Shown here: piece by piece, positions 37,531 to 46,796 of the stretch
Layout: each line of letters starts with the position of its first letter
Position numbering within the stretch: the first letter of the stretch is position 1
Source of the DNA: Prosthecobacter sp.
Lineage (GTDB): Bacteria > Verrucomicrobiota > Verrucomicrobiia > Verrucomicrobiales > Verrucomicrobiaceae
NCBI RefSeq assembly: GCF_014879935.1
Contig: NZ_JACSRD010000210.1
Span: 19,906 to 83,905 of the forward strand
Direction of reading: 5' to 3'
Length of the DNA: 64,000 nt
Translations under genes and position numbers: made by a program
Notes under the pieces: model-generated
Database searches by the model: none
Seen by the model: only the letters and a program-made list of their open reading frames with translations
What the model was told of the DNA's origin: nothing

Positions 37531-38679
37531 ATGACCCCCGTTTTTCCTGAACAATCCGTGGTCGTGCTCTTCAGCGGAGGAGACGCGCCTGGAATGAACG
37601 CCTTTCTCCGCGCCGTCGTGCGCCTCGGTCTGAACCGTGAAAAAATCGCCGTCCTCGGCATCCGCGACGGCTACCGCGGCCTCGTGCGCACCGCCCGTGC
37701 AGTGAATGGCGATGCTGAGGCGCTCGTCCGGCTGAAGAACGACATCGCCAATCATGTCGGACGCGCGGGCCTCATTTCGGAGCAGCTCCATGTCATCCAG
37801 ATGGACCATGCGAGCGTGAGCGGCATCATGGGCAAAGGTGGGACGATCCTCGGCTCGGCACGCTGCCTGGAGTTTCACGAGAAGGAAGTCCGGGCGAAGG
37901 TGATCAAGCTGCTGAAGGCGCTGAACGTGCGTGCGCTCGTGGTCGTGGGCGGTGATGGCTCGCTCACCGGTGCCAGGCTGCTAGCGGAGGAAAGCGATCT
38001 GCGCGTCATCGGAATTCCCGCGACGATCGACAACGATTTGCAGTTCACCGACATGGCGCTGGGCGTGGACACGGCGGTGCACACCCTGGTCTGGGCGGTG
38101 GATCACTTCATCGACACGGCACGCAGCCATCGCCGCGTGATGGTGCTGGAGACGATGGGCCGCGAAAGCGGTGACCTGGCCCGCATGGCCGGTCTGGCCT
38201 CAGGTGCAGAGATGATCATCACGCCCGAGCCCGGGCCGTTGAATGAGGAGCACATGAAACGCCTCGCCGCCAAGATCGAGGGTGCGATGACCCGCGGCCG
38301 CGGCCACGCCATCGTCCTGGTGGCTGAGGGGGTGAAGTTTGACCCGCCGCAGAAGCGCAACCGCGCCTACGTGCTGATGGATGCCTTCCAGCAGTATTTC
38401 CAGCGTCCAGGAGCCCCCTTCCCCGATCTCGAAGTGCGTCCTTCCGTGCTCGGTCATTTGCAACGCGGCGGCCACACCACGCCGCAGGACTGCATCCTGG
38501 CCGCCCGCTTCGCGGATTGTGCCTGGAAGTGCATCCAAGATTCGAACGGCGGCAGCGGCATCACCGCACTGCGCAAGAACGTGGTCGAGATCGTGCCGTA
38601 TGGCTCGCCCGACATGCCAGAGCGCGCGGACTTCTCCCGCGAGATGGATCAATTGCACGACGATCTGAGCTCGTGGTGA
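37531..38679 (+). CDS. pfkA: 6-phosphofructokinase
   Basis: This enzyme phosphorylates fructose 6-phosphate, the committing step of glycolysis. The 382-residue cytoplasmic protein shows VVLFSGGDAPGMNAFLRAVV for the nucleotide loop, VVVGGDGSLTGARLLAEE, the catalytic IPATIDND with Asp, and METMGRESGDLARMAGL for substrate binding. GGDGS (not GGDDS) favours ATP over pyrophosphate as donor. RPSVLGHLQRGGHTTPQD is the family C-terminal block. The start MTPVFPEQ at 37531 fits the family. It is isolated, with a hairpin after it. Confidence 0.9.
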   Translation: MTPVFPEQSVVVLFSGGDAPGMNAFLRAVVRLGLNREKIAVLGIRDGYRGLVRTARAVNGDAEALVRLKNDIANHVGRAGLISEQLHVIQMDHASVSGIMGKGGTILGSARCLEFHEKEVRAKVIKLLKALNVRALVVVGGDGSLTGARLLAEESDLRVIGIPATIDNDLQFTDMALGVDTAVHTLVWAVDHFIDTARSHRRVMVLETMGRESGDLARMAGLASGAEMIITPEPGPLNEEHMKRLAAKIEGAMTRGRGHAIVLVAEGVKFDPPQKRNRAYVLMDAFQQYFQRPGAPFPDLEVRPSVLGHLQRGGHTTPQDCILAARFADCAWKCIQDSNGGSGITALRKNVVEIVPYGSPDMPERADFSREMDQLHDDLSSW

Positions 38680-38684
38680 GGAAA

Positions 38685-38774
38685 GCGTAGAGCCAAGGGC
38701 AAAGAGCAAAGAGACATCCTTCCAACGAAGGACGTGAATGCACGATTCGTGACTCTCTGCCCTCTGCTCTACGC
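38685..38774. terminator. Long imperfect bidirectional hairpin between convergent genes
   Basis: GCGTAGAG at 38685 pairs with CTCTACGC ending 38774, and AGGGCA with TGCCCT inside, leaving a long loop. It lies exactly between the ends of pfkA and the esterase gene. No strong T-run, so its role as a terminator is tentative. Confidence 0.4.
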
Positions 38775-38776
38775 CC

Positions 38777-39895
38777 TCAGCCTCCCTTCACCCACGCATC
38801 CATCCACTTCAGCGTCTTCTCCCACATCTCGGGCAGATAGATGTGACCGACGCCAGGATAAATGACGTTTTCAAAACGCTGCTTCGTGTCTGCGCCGTGC
38901 AACGCATAGATGTTGCCAATGATATCGCCGAGATGCCGCACGCCTTCCACCGGCGAGCCACCATCCTGATCGCCCGTCATGAAAAGCATCGGCCGGGGTG
39001 CGGCGAGAGCGATGACGGCCTCCGTGTCAAAGTGCTTCAGCATGCCCGGCACGAAGTAGTAAATGCCATGCGCCTTGAGCATCCCGGCGCGAATCAGCTC
39101 CTCATAGCGCGTCATGCAGCCCACGCACAGGGCGGCACGGGGACGGTCATCCAGCGCCATGATCCACCAGCTCCGCGTGGAGCCCATGCTGATGCCGGTG
39201 ACGCCGATGCGCTCCGCATCCACCTCCGGGCGTGAGCAAAGGTAATCCAGCGCCGTGAGATCATCGCGGATCATCATGCCCCAAAGCGTGCGGCCGGCCC
39301 ACAGATGAAATTTCGACGCTGACATCTCGCCCGAGCTGCCTTTTTGCTGCGGACCATCCGGCCCCTGGCCGTTTCGCTCCCCAAAACACGGCGCATCGAT
39401 GCCCAGCACCACATACCCCGCCTCCGCCAGCGCCGGCCCGGGAGCCACCGGCACGGCGTTCGTGCCCAGCAGCTCGTTTTTGCCGATGTCATACTGCCCG
39501 CCATGCCAGTGGCAGTAGAGGATCGCCGGAGCCTTGCTCTGCGCCGTTGCCTTCTTCGGCACAAAGAGCAGGCCCTTCACGATCTCGCCCGCGTGGTTGT
39601 CGAATTGGACGGTCTCCAGCGTGTAGCTTCCCTTGACCTCTTGGCTCACGACTTGAAACGCCGACACCGGTGGTCGCGGTGGCAGATCGCCGAGCAGCTC
39701 GTTCAGCTTCGCACGGATCTCGCCACGCTGCTTCTGCCATGTCTCCACGCTCGCCGGCACCACCAGCGGCGGCGCAATCTTCGTTTTTGCGAGCCAGTTT
39801 TCTGCCTGTGGTTCAGCGGCGTGCATGGATGAGGTCAGGAGGATGAGAAAGGCGACGATCGTGGCCGTGAGGTCATTTGGACGGTGTTGGGGCAT
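38777..39895 (-). CDS. Secreted alpha/beta-hydrolase (acetyl-xylan-esterase/dienelactone-hydrolase-like)
   Basis: A 372-residue exported esterase. The N-terminal segment TATIVAFLILLTSSMHA is a signal peptide. The nucleophile elbow is GVTGISMGSTRSWW. The acid and base are likely in MTGDQDGGSPVEG and YPGVGHIYLPEMWEK. LYCHWHGGQYD supplies the oxyanion region. The fold and length fit the acetyl-xylan-esterase-like/AB-hydrolase-7 group common in this phylum. It overlaps the end of the upstream small secreted protein gene by 23 bp, so both are probably co-translated. The natural ester is unknown. Confidence 0.8.
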   Translation of the reverse strand: MPQHRPNDLTATIVAFLILLTSSMHAAEPQAENWLAKTKIAPPLVVPASVETWQKQRGEIRAKLNELLGDLPPRPPVSAFQVVSQEVKGSYTLETVQFDNHAGEIVKGLLFVPKKATAQSKAPAILYCHWHGGQYDIGKNELLGTNAVPVAPGPALAEAGYVVLGIDAPCFGERNGQGPDGPQQKGSSGEMSASKFHLWAGRTLWGMMIRDDLTALDYLCSRPEVDAERIGVTGISMGSTRSWWIMALDDRPRAALCVGCMTRYEELIRAGMLKAHGIYYFVPGMLKHFDTEAVIALAAPRPMLFMTGDQDGGSPVEGVRHLGDIIGNIYALHGADTKQRFENVIYPGVGHIYLPEMWEKTLKWMDAWVKGG

Positions 39896-40274
39896 CTCTT
39901 TGGATGATGATTGAATACGGTGTCAGAGTCCATGTCGCATCCGCCAAGGCACACATGGAATCAATGATCACCAGAGCGTTCCTGCCCCGGAGCTTGATGT
40001 TCACCCGGATTTTGTCGAACTCGCCTCTGAGAACAAAGCTTCCAACAGCTCGACCATCTGGAGTCACCTTTTTGGATGCCGTCATCAAATGTTGAATCGC
40101 ATCTTCCAAGGACCCGGAGAACTCGAACTCAGGAAACACCGACTTTTCCATCCAATCCCGCCACTTCACTTCTGCCGCAGCACCAGTCCAAGGAGTTTCA
40201 TGACGTAACACCTCCCGCCCGATGATTGGGCTGCTCATCACAAGAATCGCCAAGGCCAGGAACGTCATGCGCAT
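39873..40274 (-). CDS. Small exported protein, unknown, STN-like fold possible
   Basis: A 133-residue protein with signal peptide MRMTFLALAILVMSS. The mature part has the layout of a secretin/TonB short N-terminal (STN) domain: FEFSGSLEDAIQHLMTAS, VLRGEFDKIRVNIKLRGRN, and ALADATWTLTPYSIIIQRD, resembling beta-alpha-beta repeats used in pilus and TonB systems. Similarity is by pattern only. It sits upstream of, and overlaps, the esterase gene. Confidence 0.5.
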   Translation of the reverse strand: MRMTFLALAILVMSSPIIGREVLRHETPWTGAAAEVKWRDWMEKSVFPEFEFSGSLEDAIQHLMTASKKVTPDGRAVGSFVLRGEFDKIRVNIKLRGRNALVIIDSMCALADATWTLTPYSIIIQRDAPTPSK

Positions 40275-40349
40275 CCGCTGCTTCTACCAGCCGGTGAAAA
40301 TCACGGCAAGAGGCTTGTCGCGCATGCCGCGCTCCATCACAATGCCGCC

Positions 40350-40976
40350 ATGACCACCGCTGACATCACCGCCGCGCTCTCCTCGATCCGGCAGGAGACG
40401 GATTTGAACGCCAAGTCCCTGCTGCTGGCCGCTCTCGTCTCCGAGCTGTTTCGCGAGCGCGGCTTCGAGCCCGTGGTGGTCGGCGGGTCAGCCATCGAGT
40501 TTTACACCGATGGTGCCTACATGTCCGGTGACACGGATATTTGCTGGGCGAATTGGACCACGCCGTCTGAGGAGCAAAAAGAGGAGATCATGCGGCAGAT
40601 TCCCGGGGTACGCTCACATGGCGGTGCCAAGAGCTGGAACATCGAAGGACTGTGGATCGATCTGCTCGGAGATATCGACTACCTGGCCGAGAAAGACATG
40701 GTGGTGCTGGAGACCCAGCTCGGGGAAGTGGCTCTGATTCCCGTGGAGGACGCACTCGTCGGGCGTGTCTATGCCGCCCGGTGCTATTGCAGCGGTTATG
40801 ACGAGAAGGATGACGATTGCGCCAAGAAGCTCATGACTGCGGTGCTTTTGGGTCATGTTCCTATCGACTGGGATGAAGCTCGCAAGATCGCGGCTAGCCC
40901 CAAGTTCAACTGCCTTGCCGTATTTGAGACCGTGAAAGCCGAGGTCGAGGCCGAACTGGCGAAATCCGGCTTTTGA
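40350..40976 (+). CDS. DUF6036-like nucleotidyltransferase-fold protein
   Basis: A 208-residue soluble protein. VVVGGSAIEFYTDGAYMSGDTDICW matches the Gly-Gly...Asp-x-Asp core of minimal nucleotidyltransferases, as in DUF6036 and AbiEii-like proteins. Later ALIPVEDALVGRVYAARCY fits the usual pattern that follows. Some relatives are toxins or antitoxin partners, but here no recognised antitoxin is adjacent; a short basic gene lies 13 bp downstream. Whether it transfers nucleotides is not known. Confidence 0.65.
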   Translation: MTTADITAALSSIRQETDLNAKSLLLAALVSELFRERGFEPVVVGGSAIEFYTDGAYMSGDTDICWANWTTPSEEQKEEIMRQIPGVRSHGGAKSWNIEGLWIDLLGDIDYLAEKDMVVLETQLGEVALIPVEDALVGRVYAARCYCSGYDEKDDDCAKKLMTAVLLGHVPIDWDEARKIAASPKFNCLAVFETVKAEVEAELAKSGF

Positions 40977-40989
40977 GCTATCTCTAGCC

Positions 40990-41208
40990 ATGACACCATC
41001 GAAACTTCCCATCAAACCCGACCGCCGTTGGACCTGGGAGCAATGGCAGGCAGGCCGCGCGGAGCGCCGACGCCTGGGGAACCTCGTCGCGCCGAAGAAC
41101 ATCCGGCGGAAGAAGAGCGAAGGAGACGAATACCTGCGCGAAACCTACGGGGGCGAACGAGGCCCAAAGTTCAACAAGCCCTTCGACCCCTCTGCGGACG
41201 AGGAATGA
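40990..41208 (+). CDS. Small basic protein, unknown
   Basis: A 72-residue highly charged protein (MTPSKLPIKPDRRWTWEQ, RRKKSEGDEYLRETYGGERG), rich in Arg, Lys and Glu and without a hydrophobic segment. It follows the nucleotidyltransferase-like gene after 13 bp on the same strand and is probably co-transcribed. No ribosome site is obvious. It could be a partner of that gene or simply a small unknown protein. Confidence 0.45.
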   Translation: MTPSKLPIKPDRRWTWEQWQAGRAERRRLGNLVAPKNIRRKKSEGDEYLRETYGGERGPKFNKPFDPSADEE

Positions 41209-41257
41209 GGCGCTGGAGGGTGAAACATCGCCCCGGGCGCATCGTTCCCACCCGCCC

Positions 41258-41995
41258 ATGAAAACGACCGCTCTCCTCCTCCTCAGCCTGGCCGCCGTCA
41301 CCGCACGCGCGGAAGAATCCAAACCCCTCCTCGCCGTTCCGGGCAAGGTCATCCTCGAAGCGAAGCTCGACGGCGCTCCCGGAGCCCCGTGGAAGGCCGC
41401 CAAAGGCAAGTGGGAGGCTGCGGAAGGTGCCATGAGCGGCAGCGAGCTCGTCGAGGACAAGCACGGTGCCGTGCTCCGCATCCCGAACAAGATGCAGGAC
41501 TTCACCATCGAGTATGAGTTCAAATTCGACGGAGCCCGCTCCACCAGCCTTTCCATCAACGCGGTGAAGGACCACATGGCCCGCATCAACATCACGCCGA
41601 AGTCCGTCACCATCCAGCGCGACGACAACGACCACGAAGGCCCGGACAAGGCCGTCGTCTTCGCCCGCTTCCCCGCCGAACTCGGCGAGGGCTGGCACAA
41701 GGTCCGCCTCGACATGGTGGGCGACAAAATGTACGGCCAGGTCGATGACCTCGCCGCGTGGGGAGCCAACGAGCTGTTCAAAACTGAAAAAGCCTCGCCA
41801 GGCTTCACCGTCGCCGGCCAGAGCGTCTGCTTCCGCAACTTCGTCCTGCGTGAGGCCACGCTGAACCCCGGTTGGGAGTCCATCCAGGCCACGCTGCCCA
41901 AACCCGGTGAGAAAGTCGCCCCTGCGGCCGCGCCCAAAGGAGCTGCAAAGGGCAAGGGCAAAGCCAAGGCCGGTGCGAAGAAGAAGGCAGAGTAA
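41258..41995 (+). CDS. Secreted DUF1080-like (3-keto-disaccharide hydrolase/LamG-type) protein
   Basis: A 245-residue exported protein: signal peptide MKTTALLLLSLAAVTARA, then one jelly-roll domain (about 30-210). FTIEYEFKFDGARSTSLSIN, RLDMVGDKMYGQVDDLAAWG and GFTVAGQSVCFRNFVLREA resemble DUF1080/concanavalin-like modules frequent in this phylum. A Lys/Ala-rich tail (GAAKGKGKAKAGAKKKAE) ends it, as seen in several exported proteins of the window. Carbohydrate binding is likely; catalysis is not shown. Confidence 0.65.
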   Translation: MKTTALLLLSLAAVTARAEESKPLLAVPGKVILEAKLDGAPGAPWKAAKGKWEAAEGAMSGSELVEDKHGAVLRIPNKMQDFTIEYEFKFDGARSTSLSINAVKDHMARINITPKSVTIQRDDNDHEGPDKAVVFARFPAELGEGWHKVRLDMVGDKMYGQVDDLAAWGANELFKTEKASPGFTVAGQSVCFRNFVLREATLNPGWESIQATLPKPGEKVAPAAAPKGAAKGKGKAKAGAKKKAE

Positions 41996-42016
41996 AGGCT
42001 GCCGCTGCGATTTGGT

Positions 42017-42072
42017 GAATCCGAATGACGAAGGTGGAGGCCTGACGAGGATTTCATCCGTCATTCGGATTC
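42017..42072. repeat. Palindromic repeat, 14-bp arms
   Basis: GAATCCGAATGACG (42017-42030) and CGTCATTCGGATTC (42059-42072) are exact reverse complements with a 28-nt spacer. It lies between two same-strand genes. With no T-run it is more like a small mobile palindrome than a terminator. Confidence 0.65.
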
Positions 42073-42123
42073 CATCACTATGCCAGTTGATTGACTCGAC
42101 CCCGCCTGCTGCTAAGTGGCGAC

Positions 42124-42555
42124 ATGTCCTTCCCCATCCGTTCTCCTCGTGACATGGTCGGCGGCGTCCACGTCTTCGCCCGCATCCTCGACAAAATCCG
42201 CCTTTTCGCCAAGGAAGGGAAACTGCCGGATGGCTATCACCTGGGCTACATGCCCGGAAACCGCACCTTTGACGAGCGTGTGTGCAAATTCCTCGGCGTG
42301 GACTTCAACGCGCTGACGAAACGCACGCTCGAAGGCGGCACGGATGAGGAGATCTTCGAATGGTGCTGCCAGAACGGCCACCGGCCATCCCCGGAGCAGA
42401 TCGAGATCTGGAATGGCTTCATGTCGAAACGCGGCTGGAACGACGCGGCTTCGAAAGGACTCCAGGCGAACAAGCTGGAGGCCGGACTGGGCGACCGAGA
42501 TGACATCGTGACCTTCTTCGACCTGATGGATGTCGAGGAAGGCCGCGCAAAGTGA
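42124..42555 (+). CDS. DUF5069-family protein
   Basis: A 143-residue soluble protein. The pattern DMVGGVHVFARILDKIRLFA, LGVDFNALTKRTLEGGTDEE and IFEWC matches DUF5069, whose function is unknown. The start MSFPIRSP at 42124 fits the family. Its stop is next to the stop of the convergent peptidase-like gene (42556). Confidence 0.75.
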   Translation: MSFPIRSPRDMVGGVHVFARILDKIRLFAKEGKLPDGYHLGYMPGNRTFDERVCKFLGVDFNALTKRTLEGGTDEEIFEWCCQNGHRPSPEQIEIWNGFMSKRGWNDAASKGLQANKLEAGLGDRDDIVTFFDLMDVEEGRAK

Positions 42556-43815
42556 TCACAGGCCGCGCGGAGCCATCGAGTAGAGGCCCATGGTGACGTC
42601 GTAGGCGTCCAGCAGGGCCATTCGCTTCAATTCATGGCCCGCGCCCCAGGAGTCGGTGAAGAGAATCTGATTTTTAGCGGTGTTGTAGCCGATGATCAGG
42701 CGCATGTGGCCGCCGCTGACCTGTCCGCCGCGGGGAAGCGGTGGGTCCTCCTCCTTTTCTCCCAGCGCCAGCCCCCAGAGCAGCGGCACCCCTTTGTCGG
42801 TGTATTCTTTGACGATGGAGACGAACTGTTTGTCCGACACCCGACGCTTTCGGCCGTTGGTGTAATACAACTCGGGATTGATGAGCGGCTTGAACGTGAC
42901 CTTGAAGGCTCCGTCGATCTTCGCCAGGCTCTTCTGCATGCCGAAGATGTTGGCACCTTTCTCGGCGTCGGCGCTGACCAGCTTCGCCATCTCATGCTGG
43001 TCGCAGGGGATGCGCATGTATTCGAAAAGGCGCTGGCAGCTTGCGGCGACGCAGTAGCCTTTCTGCCCCTGGTCCACCATCGGCACGCCGGAGATGTAGA
43101 TGTCACCCTCCGGCGTCTTCGTCACCCGCTGCTGGAGTTCCATGCGCTGCACGCCCATGGCCATTTTCCCCATGCTCCAGTCCGCCTGGCCAGGCGCTGC
43201 CAGCTTCATTCGGAGGAACTCCGGCTTCGTGACCTTCCCGGGCGTGTTGTATTCGTTGTACTCCAGCAGGGCGACGCCAGCAGGTGCGCTCCACATCCAG
43301 CTCGTCACAGGCAGCGCGGCATTGGCTGACATGATCTGACGCTTGGGAGCCACTTTCATCACCTGCCCGAGGTTCTGGCCGATGGTTTTGAAGAGCTTGT
43401 CGAAAGCAGGAACCTCAATGTCGCCGGAATCGCCGCGATTGTAGAAGGACACGGTCTCACGGGCCGCCTTGCCGTTCACGAACTCCACGATCGCCTCCTC
43501 CACATTGATCGACCCGCCGAACATCGTCAGCTTCGTCTCCACGTTGCTGAACATGTGCCGCGAAAATCGCGCCCGCGACTTGTCGGCGTTCACCCATTCG
43601 AACTGCGGGGGCTTTTGCTGCTGCTTCTGGTCTTCGAGCTTTGCCACATAGCTGGCCTCGAACTTCTCCGAGGACCATTTCCACAACTCACTGAGATTCA
43701 GCAGAGCATCGAGATCGGCGGCGAGTTCGGGCAGCCTGCGCTGACCTGGCTCCTGGGCCTGCCCGCACAGGACTGAGAAACACAGGATCAAGCCGAGTTT
43801 GCCAACGGATTTCAT
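42556..43815 (-). CDS. Secreted papain-fold (C39-like) cysteine peptidase domain protein
   Basis: A 419-residue exported protein with signal peptide MKSVGKLGLILCFSVLCGQA. The C-terminal half has C39/papain-like sites: Cys near 255 in VDQGQKGYCVAASCQRLFEY, His near 370 in VSGGHMRLIIGYN and a polar partner in LFTDSWGAGHELK. The N-terminal half (residues 25-220) is an unrecognised domain. It is the last gene on this strand after nuoN, 36 bp away, so read-through from the nuo operon is possible but probably incidental. The substrate is unknown. Confidence 0.7.
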   Translation of the reverse strand: MKSVGKLGLILCFSVLCGQAQEPGQRRLPELAADLDALLNLSELWKWSSEKFEASYVAKLEDQKQQQKPPQFEWVNADKSRARFSRHMFSNVETKLTMFGGSINVEEAIVEFVNGKAARETVSFYNRGDSGDIEVPAFDKLFKTIGQNLGQVMKVAPKRQIMSANAALPVTSWMWSAPAGVALLEYNEYNTPGKVTKPEFLRMKLAAPGQADWSMGKMAMGVQRMELQQRVTKTPEGDIYISGVPMVDQGQKGYCVAASCQRLFEYMRIPCDQHEMAKLVSADAEKGANIFGMQKSLAKIDGAFKVTFKPLINPELYYTNGRKRRVSDKQFVSIVKEYTDKGVPLLWGLALGEKEEDPPLPRGGQVSGGHMRLIIGYNTAKNQILFTDSWGAGHELKRMALLDAYDVTMGLYSMAPRGL

Positions 43816-43851
43816 GCCGTCGTTTTACCCGCTCCCGAAAGTGGATGTCAA

Positions 43852-45315
43852 TCACTTCGCCACCACGGCAGCGGAAGCCGGCATGAGCACCTTCTGAAGC
43901 GGCTTGGGATAGACGCCGAGGACGACGATGGTCACGGCCAGGAGCCCCGCCACAGCCTTGGTGGCGACGCCGAGCGGAAGAGCCGGGGTGTCGGTGCCTT
44001 CGGTGGTGTAGATCGCGAGGACAGTCTTGAAGTAGTAGTAGAACCCGGCGGCGGCGGCGACGATGGCACAGGTCAGGGCACCCCAGTAGCCGTGATCGGC
44101 GAGCCCGAGGAAGACGAACAGCTTGCCAAGGAAGCCAGCGGTTAGCGGCAGACCGGCGAGCGAGGCGAAGGAGAGCGTCATGACCAACGCGAGCAGCGGA
44201 TTGCGCCTGGCGAGGCCGGTGAAGTCCTTGATGTCCTCTCCAAGACCGTTGGCACGCATCAAACCAAGCCCAAGGAAGCCGATGACGGTCATCGGCAGGT
44301 AGGTGGCGAGGTAAAAGGCGACGACGCCACCGGAGGCAAGGTCGACACGGGCGCTGTCGCGGCACGCTAGCGCCAGGAGCAGGTAACCGGCGTGCGAAAT
44401 GCTGGAGTAGGCCAGCAGACGCTTCACACTGGTCAGGAACATGGCGGGAAGGCTGCCGAGCAGGACCGTGAGAGACCCCGTCACGAGCAGCATGGCCTGG
44501 ATCTCGGTGCCGATGAGCGATCCTTCTGCCAGGAAGGCATCCAAGGCACGAGTGAGAACGACAAAACCGGCGGCTTTGGATCCAACCGACAGGAAAGCCG
44601 TCACCGGCGTGGGTGCGCCCTGATACACGTCCGGAACCCACATGTGAAACGGTGCGGCGGCCACTTTGAAACCGAGACCAGCCAGGATCATCGCCGCGCC
44701 GAACAGGGCAGCCGGTTTGCTCGTGGCCGGATTGCCGAGCGCCTTGGCGATGCCTTCGAAGCTCATGGAGCCGGTGGCACCGTAGATCCAGGCGATGCCA
44801 TAAACGAGCACACCGGTGGAAAGAGCGCCAAGGATGAGGTATTTCACGCCTGCTTCGAGGCTGAAGGAGCTTTTGCGGGCGAAGGCGACGAGGACGTAGA
44901 AGCTGACGGTGACGAGTTCGAGTGGAACGAAGACCGTGACGAGGTCGCGTGCGGAGGCCATCCACATCATTCCCGAGCAGACGATGAGCGGGAGGCTGAA
45001 CATCTCGGCCAGCTTGCCGTCCAGGGTGAACTTCGTGAGGTACGGCGAGCATTCCAGCGTCAGCCAGAGCACGAGCAGGGTGATCACGAGCGAGAAGCCC
45101 TTGTAGAAGAGGGCCAGCGTGTCGATTTGATGCCACGGCTGCATGAAGGCCGGCAGCGAGGCACCGCAGAACGGCAGCAGCACGAGCGCGATGGCCGTGC
45201 CTGCAATGGCGGTGAGTCCCAGGGTGCGACGGGAGATGTCAGGCTTGAAGGCCTCGATCATCAGCAGAACGAGTCCAAGGAGGGCGAGACCGGCTTCGAG
45301 GGTGAAAACGCTCAT
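43852..45315 (-). CDS. nuoN: NADH-quinone oxidoreductase subunit N
   Basis: Subunit N is one of three antiporter-like proton-channel subunits in the membrane arm of respiratory complex I. The 487-residue protein has about 14 membrane helices. The conserved EL motif appears as MFSLPLIVCSGMMWMASARD with FVPLELVTVSFYVLVAF, and the central lysine region as KYLILGALSTGVLVYGIAW. SVKRLLAYSSISHAGYLLLA is the canonical proton-channel lysine/histidine segment. It follows nuoM by 9 bp and ends the operon. Length is normal for the family. Confidence 0.95.
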   Translation of the reverse strand: MSVFTLEAGLALLGLVLLMIEAFKPDISRRTLGLTAIAGTAIALVLLPFCGASLPAFMQPWHQIDTLALFYKGFSLVITLLVLWLTLECSPYLTKFTLDGKLAEMFSLPLIVCSGMMWMASARDLVTVFVPLELVTVSFYVLVAFARKSSFSLEAGVKYLILGALSTGVLVYGIAWIYGATGSMSFEGIAKALGNPATSKPAALFGAAMILAGLGFKVAAAPFHMWVPDVYQGAPTPVTAFLSVGSKAAGFVVLTRALDAFLAEGSLIGTEIQAMLLVTGSLTVLLGSLPAMFLTSVKRLLAYSSISHAGYLLLALACRDSARVDLASGGVVAFYLATYLPMTVIGFLGLGLMRANGLGEDIKDFTGLARRNPLLALVMTLSFASLAGLPLTAGFLGKLFVFLGLADHGYWGALTCAIVAAAAGFYYYFKTVLAIYTTEGTDTPALPLGVATKAVAGLLAVTIVVLGVYPKPLQKVLMPASAAVVAK

Positions 45316-45324
45316 GGCAGGGGC

Positions 45325-46785
45325 TTACAGCGCGGATTTCATGAGGTTGAGCAGCAGCCAGGGGCAGCAGCCGGTGACCAGCAGCGTGGCGGCGAGGAGG
45401 ATGAAGGGCGCGCGTTGGGAGAACGCAGGATCGATCATGAATAGACCGGTCGTGGCGCTGCCGTGGAAGACGCTGCGGTAGGCCCGCAGCATGTAAACGG
45501 CGCTCATCACGACGCCCCACAAGGCGAGGATGACGGTCCAGTGCAGATTGGTGAGCGGACCCGCTTTGAAATTGGCGAAGCTGCCGGCGAAGATCATCAA
45601 TTCGCCTGCGAAATTGGTCAGTCCAGGCAGTCCGATGCTGGCGAAGGCGCCAAAGGCGAACAACACCGTGAAAGCCGGTGCATGAGTGGCAAGACCGCCC
45701 AGCTTGCTGTATTCGAGCGTGCCGAGCTGATTCCTCATGCGGCCGCAGAGCGCAAAAAGCAGCGCGATGGACACGCCGTGGGCGAACATGAGAAGAACCG
45801 CACCTTTGAGGGCGATCTCAGTGCCCGCGGCAAAGGCCAGGAAAATGTAGCCCATGTGCATCACGCTGGAATTGGCGAGCGTGTCATCGAGACGGCTGGC
45901 GTAGATCGTCACCAGACCCATGACCAGGATGTTCCCCAGCAGCATCAGGAGCAACGCATTCTGCACCCAGGGGACTTGAGCACCTTGAGGCAGGAGAGGC
46001 ACGGCGATGCGCAACAGGCCGTAGAGCCCGAATTTCTTCAAAACGCCGGAGTGCAGCATCGCCACTGGCGTCGGTGCGGTGGCATAGGCAGGGGCGGCCC
46101 AACTATGGAAAGGGAAAAGGCTGACGAGGGTGCCGAAACCGAGCAGCAGGACGAAGAAAATCGGAGCCTGTTTCTCCGGCGTCAAAGGGGTGGCCGCCGC
46201 CTGGGCACGCAACGCAGTGAGATCGAACGTGAGCTTCGAGCCGCCGCTGAACTCAAGAACGGCCCAAACCAACCCCGCGAGAAGCACCAGGCTGCCTGCG
46301 CCGAGATAGATCGTCGTTTTCCAGGCCACCGCTTTCCGCTGCGCCGGTTCAGCGCGGCCGTGGAGGGCGATCATGAGGAAGGTCGGGATGAGCGCGAGTT
46401 CGTGGAAGGCGTAGATGAAGAAAACGTCCGTCGTGAGGAAGGCCCCCAAAGCTCCGCCTCCGATCAGCAGAGAGGCGATGTAGAAGATGTTTGGGCGATC
46501 CTCGATCTGCCAGACGGCCGCCAGCATGACCAATGTGGTGAGCAGGGCGAGGATCAGCGAGACGCCGTCAGCACCCACGGCAAAACTGAGCGCAGGATTG
46601 TCGAGGATGGGGCGGGAATGCGTGAAGGCGAGACCCGACTTGCCCGCGTATCGCACCATCGCCCCGATGACGAGAGCCAGATTGATGAACGTGGCTCCCA
46701 GTGAGGCGGCACGGGCGGGCGCACCGAGCCAGACCGCGAGGGCGGCCAGCAGCGGGAGTGCGATGACTATTTCAAGAACGCTCAT
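45325..46785 (-). CDS. nuoM: NADH-quinone oxidoreductase subunit M
   Basis: Subunit M is an antiporter-like proton-pumping subunit of complex I. The 486-residue protein has the conserved YAFHELALIPTFLMIALHG glutamate segment and PFHSWAAPAYATAPTPVAML. LANSSVMHMGYIFLAFA corresponds to the channel region. About 14 helices are seen. It is placed 11 bp after nuoL and 9 bp before nuoN. Fits family length. Confidence 0.95.
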   Translation of the reverse strand: MSVLEIVIALPLLAALAVWLGAPARAASLGATFINLALVIGAMVRYAGKSGLAFTHSRPILDNPALSFAVGADGVSLILALLTTLVMLAAVWQIEDRPNIFYIASLLIGGGALGAFLTTDVFFIYAFHELALIPTFLMIALHGRAEPAQRKAVAWKTTIYLGAGSLVLLAGLVWAVLEFSGGSKLTFDLTALRAQAAATPLTPEKQAPIFFVLLLGFGTLVSLFPFHSWAAPAYATAPTPVAMLHSGVLKKFGLYGLLRIAVPLLPQGAQVPWVQNALLLMLLGNILVMGLVTIYASRLDDTLANSSVMHMGYIFLAFAAGTEIALKGAVLLMFAHGVSIALLFALCGRMRNQLGTLEYSKLGGLATHAPAFTVLFAFGAFASIGLPGLTNFAGELMIFAGSFANFKAGPLTNLHWTVILALWGVVMSAVYMLRAYRSVFHGSATTGLFMIDPAFSQRAPFILLAATLLVTGCCPWLLLNLMKSAL

Positions 46786-46796
46786 TCAATCCTCCA

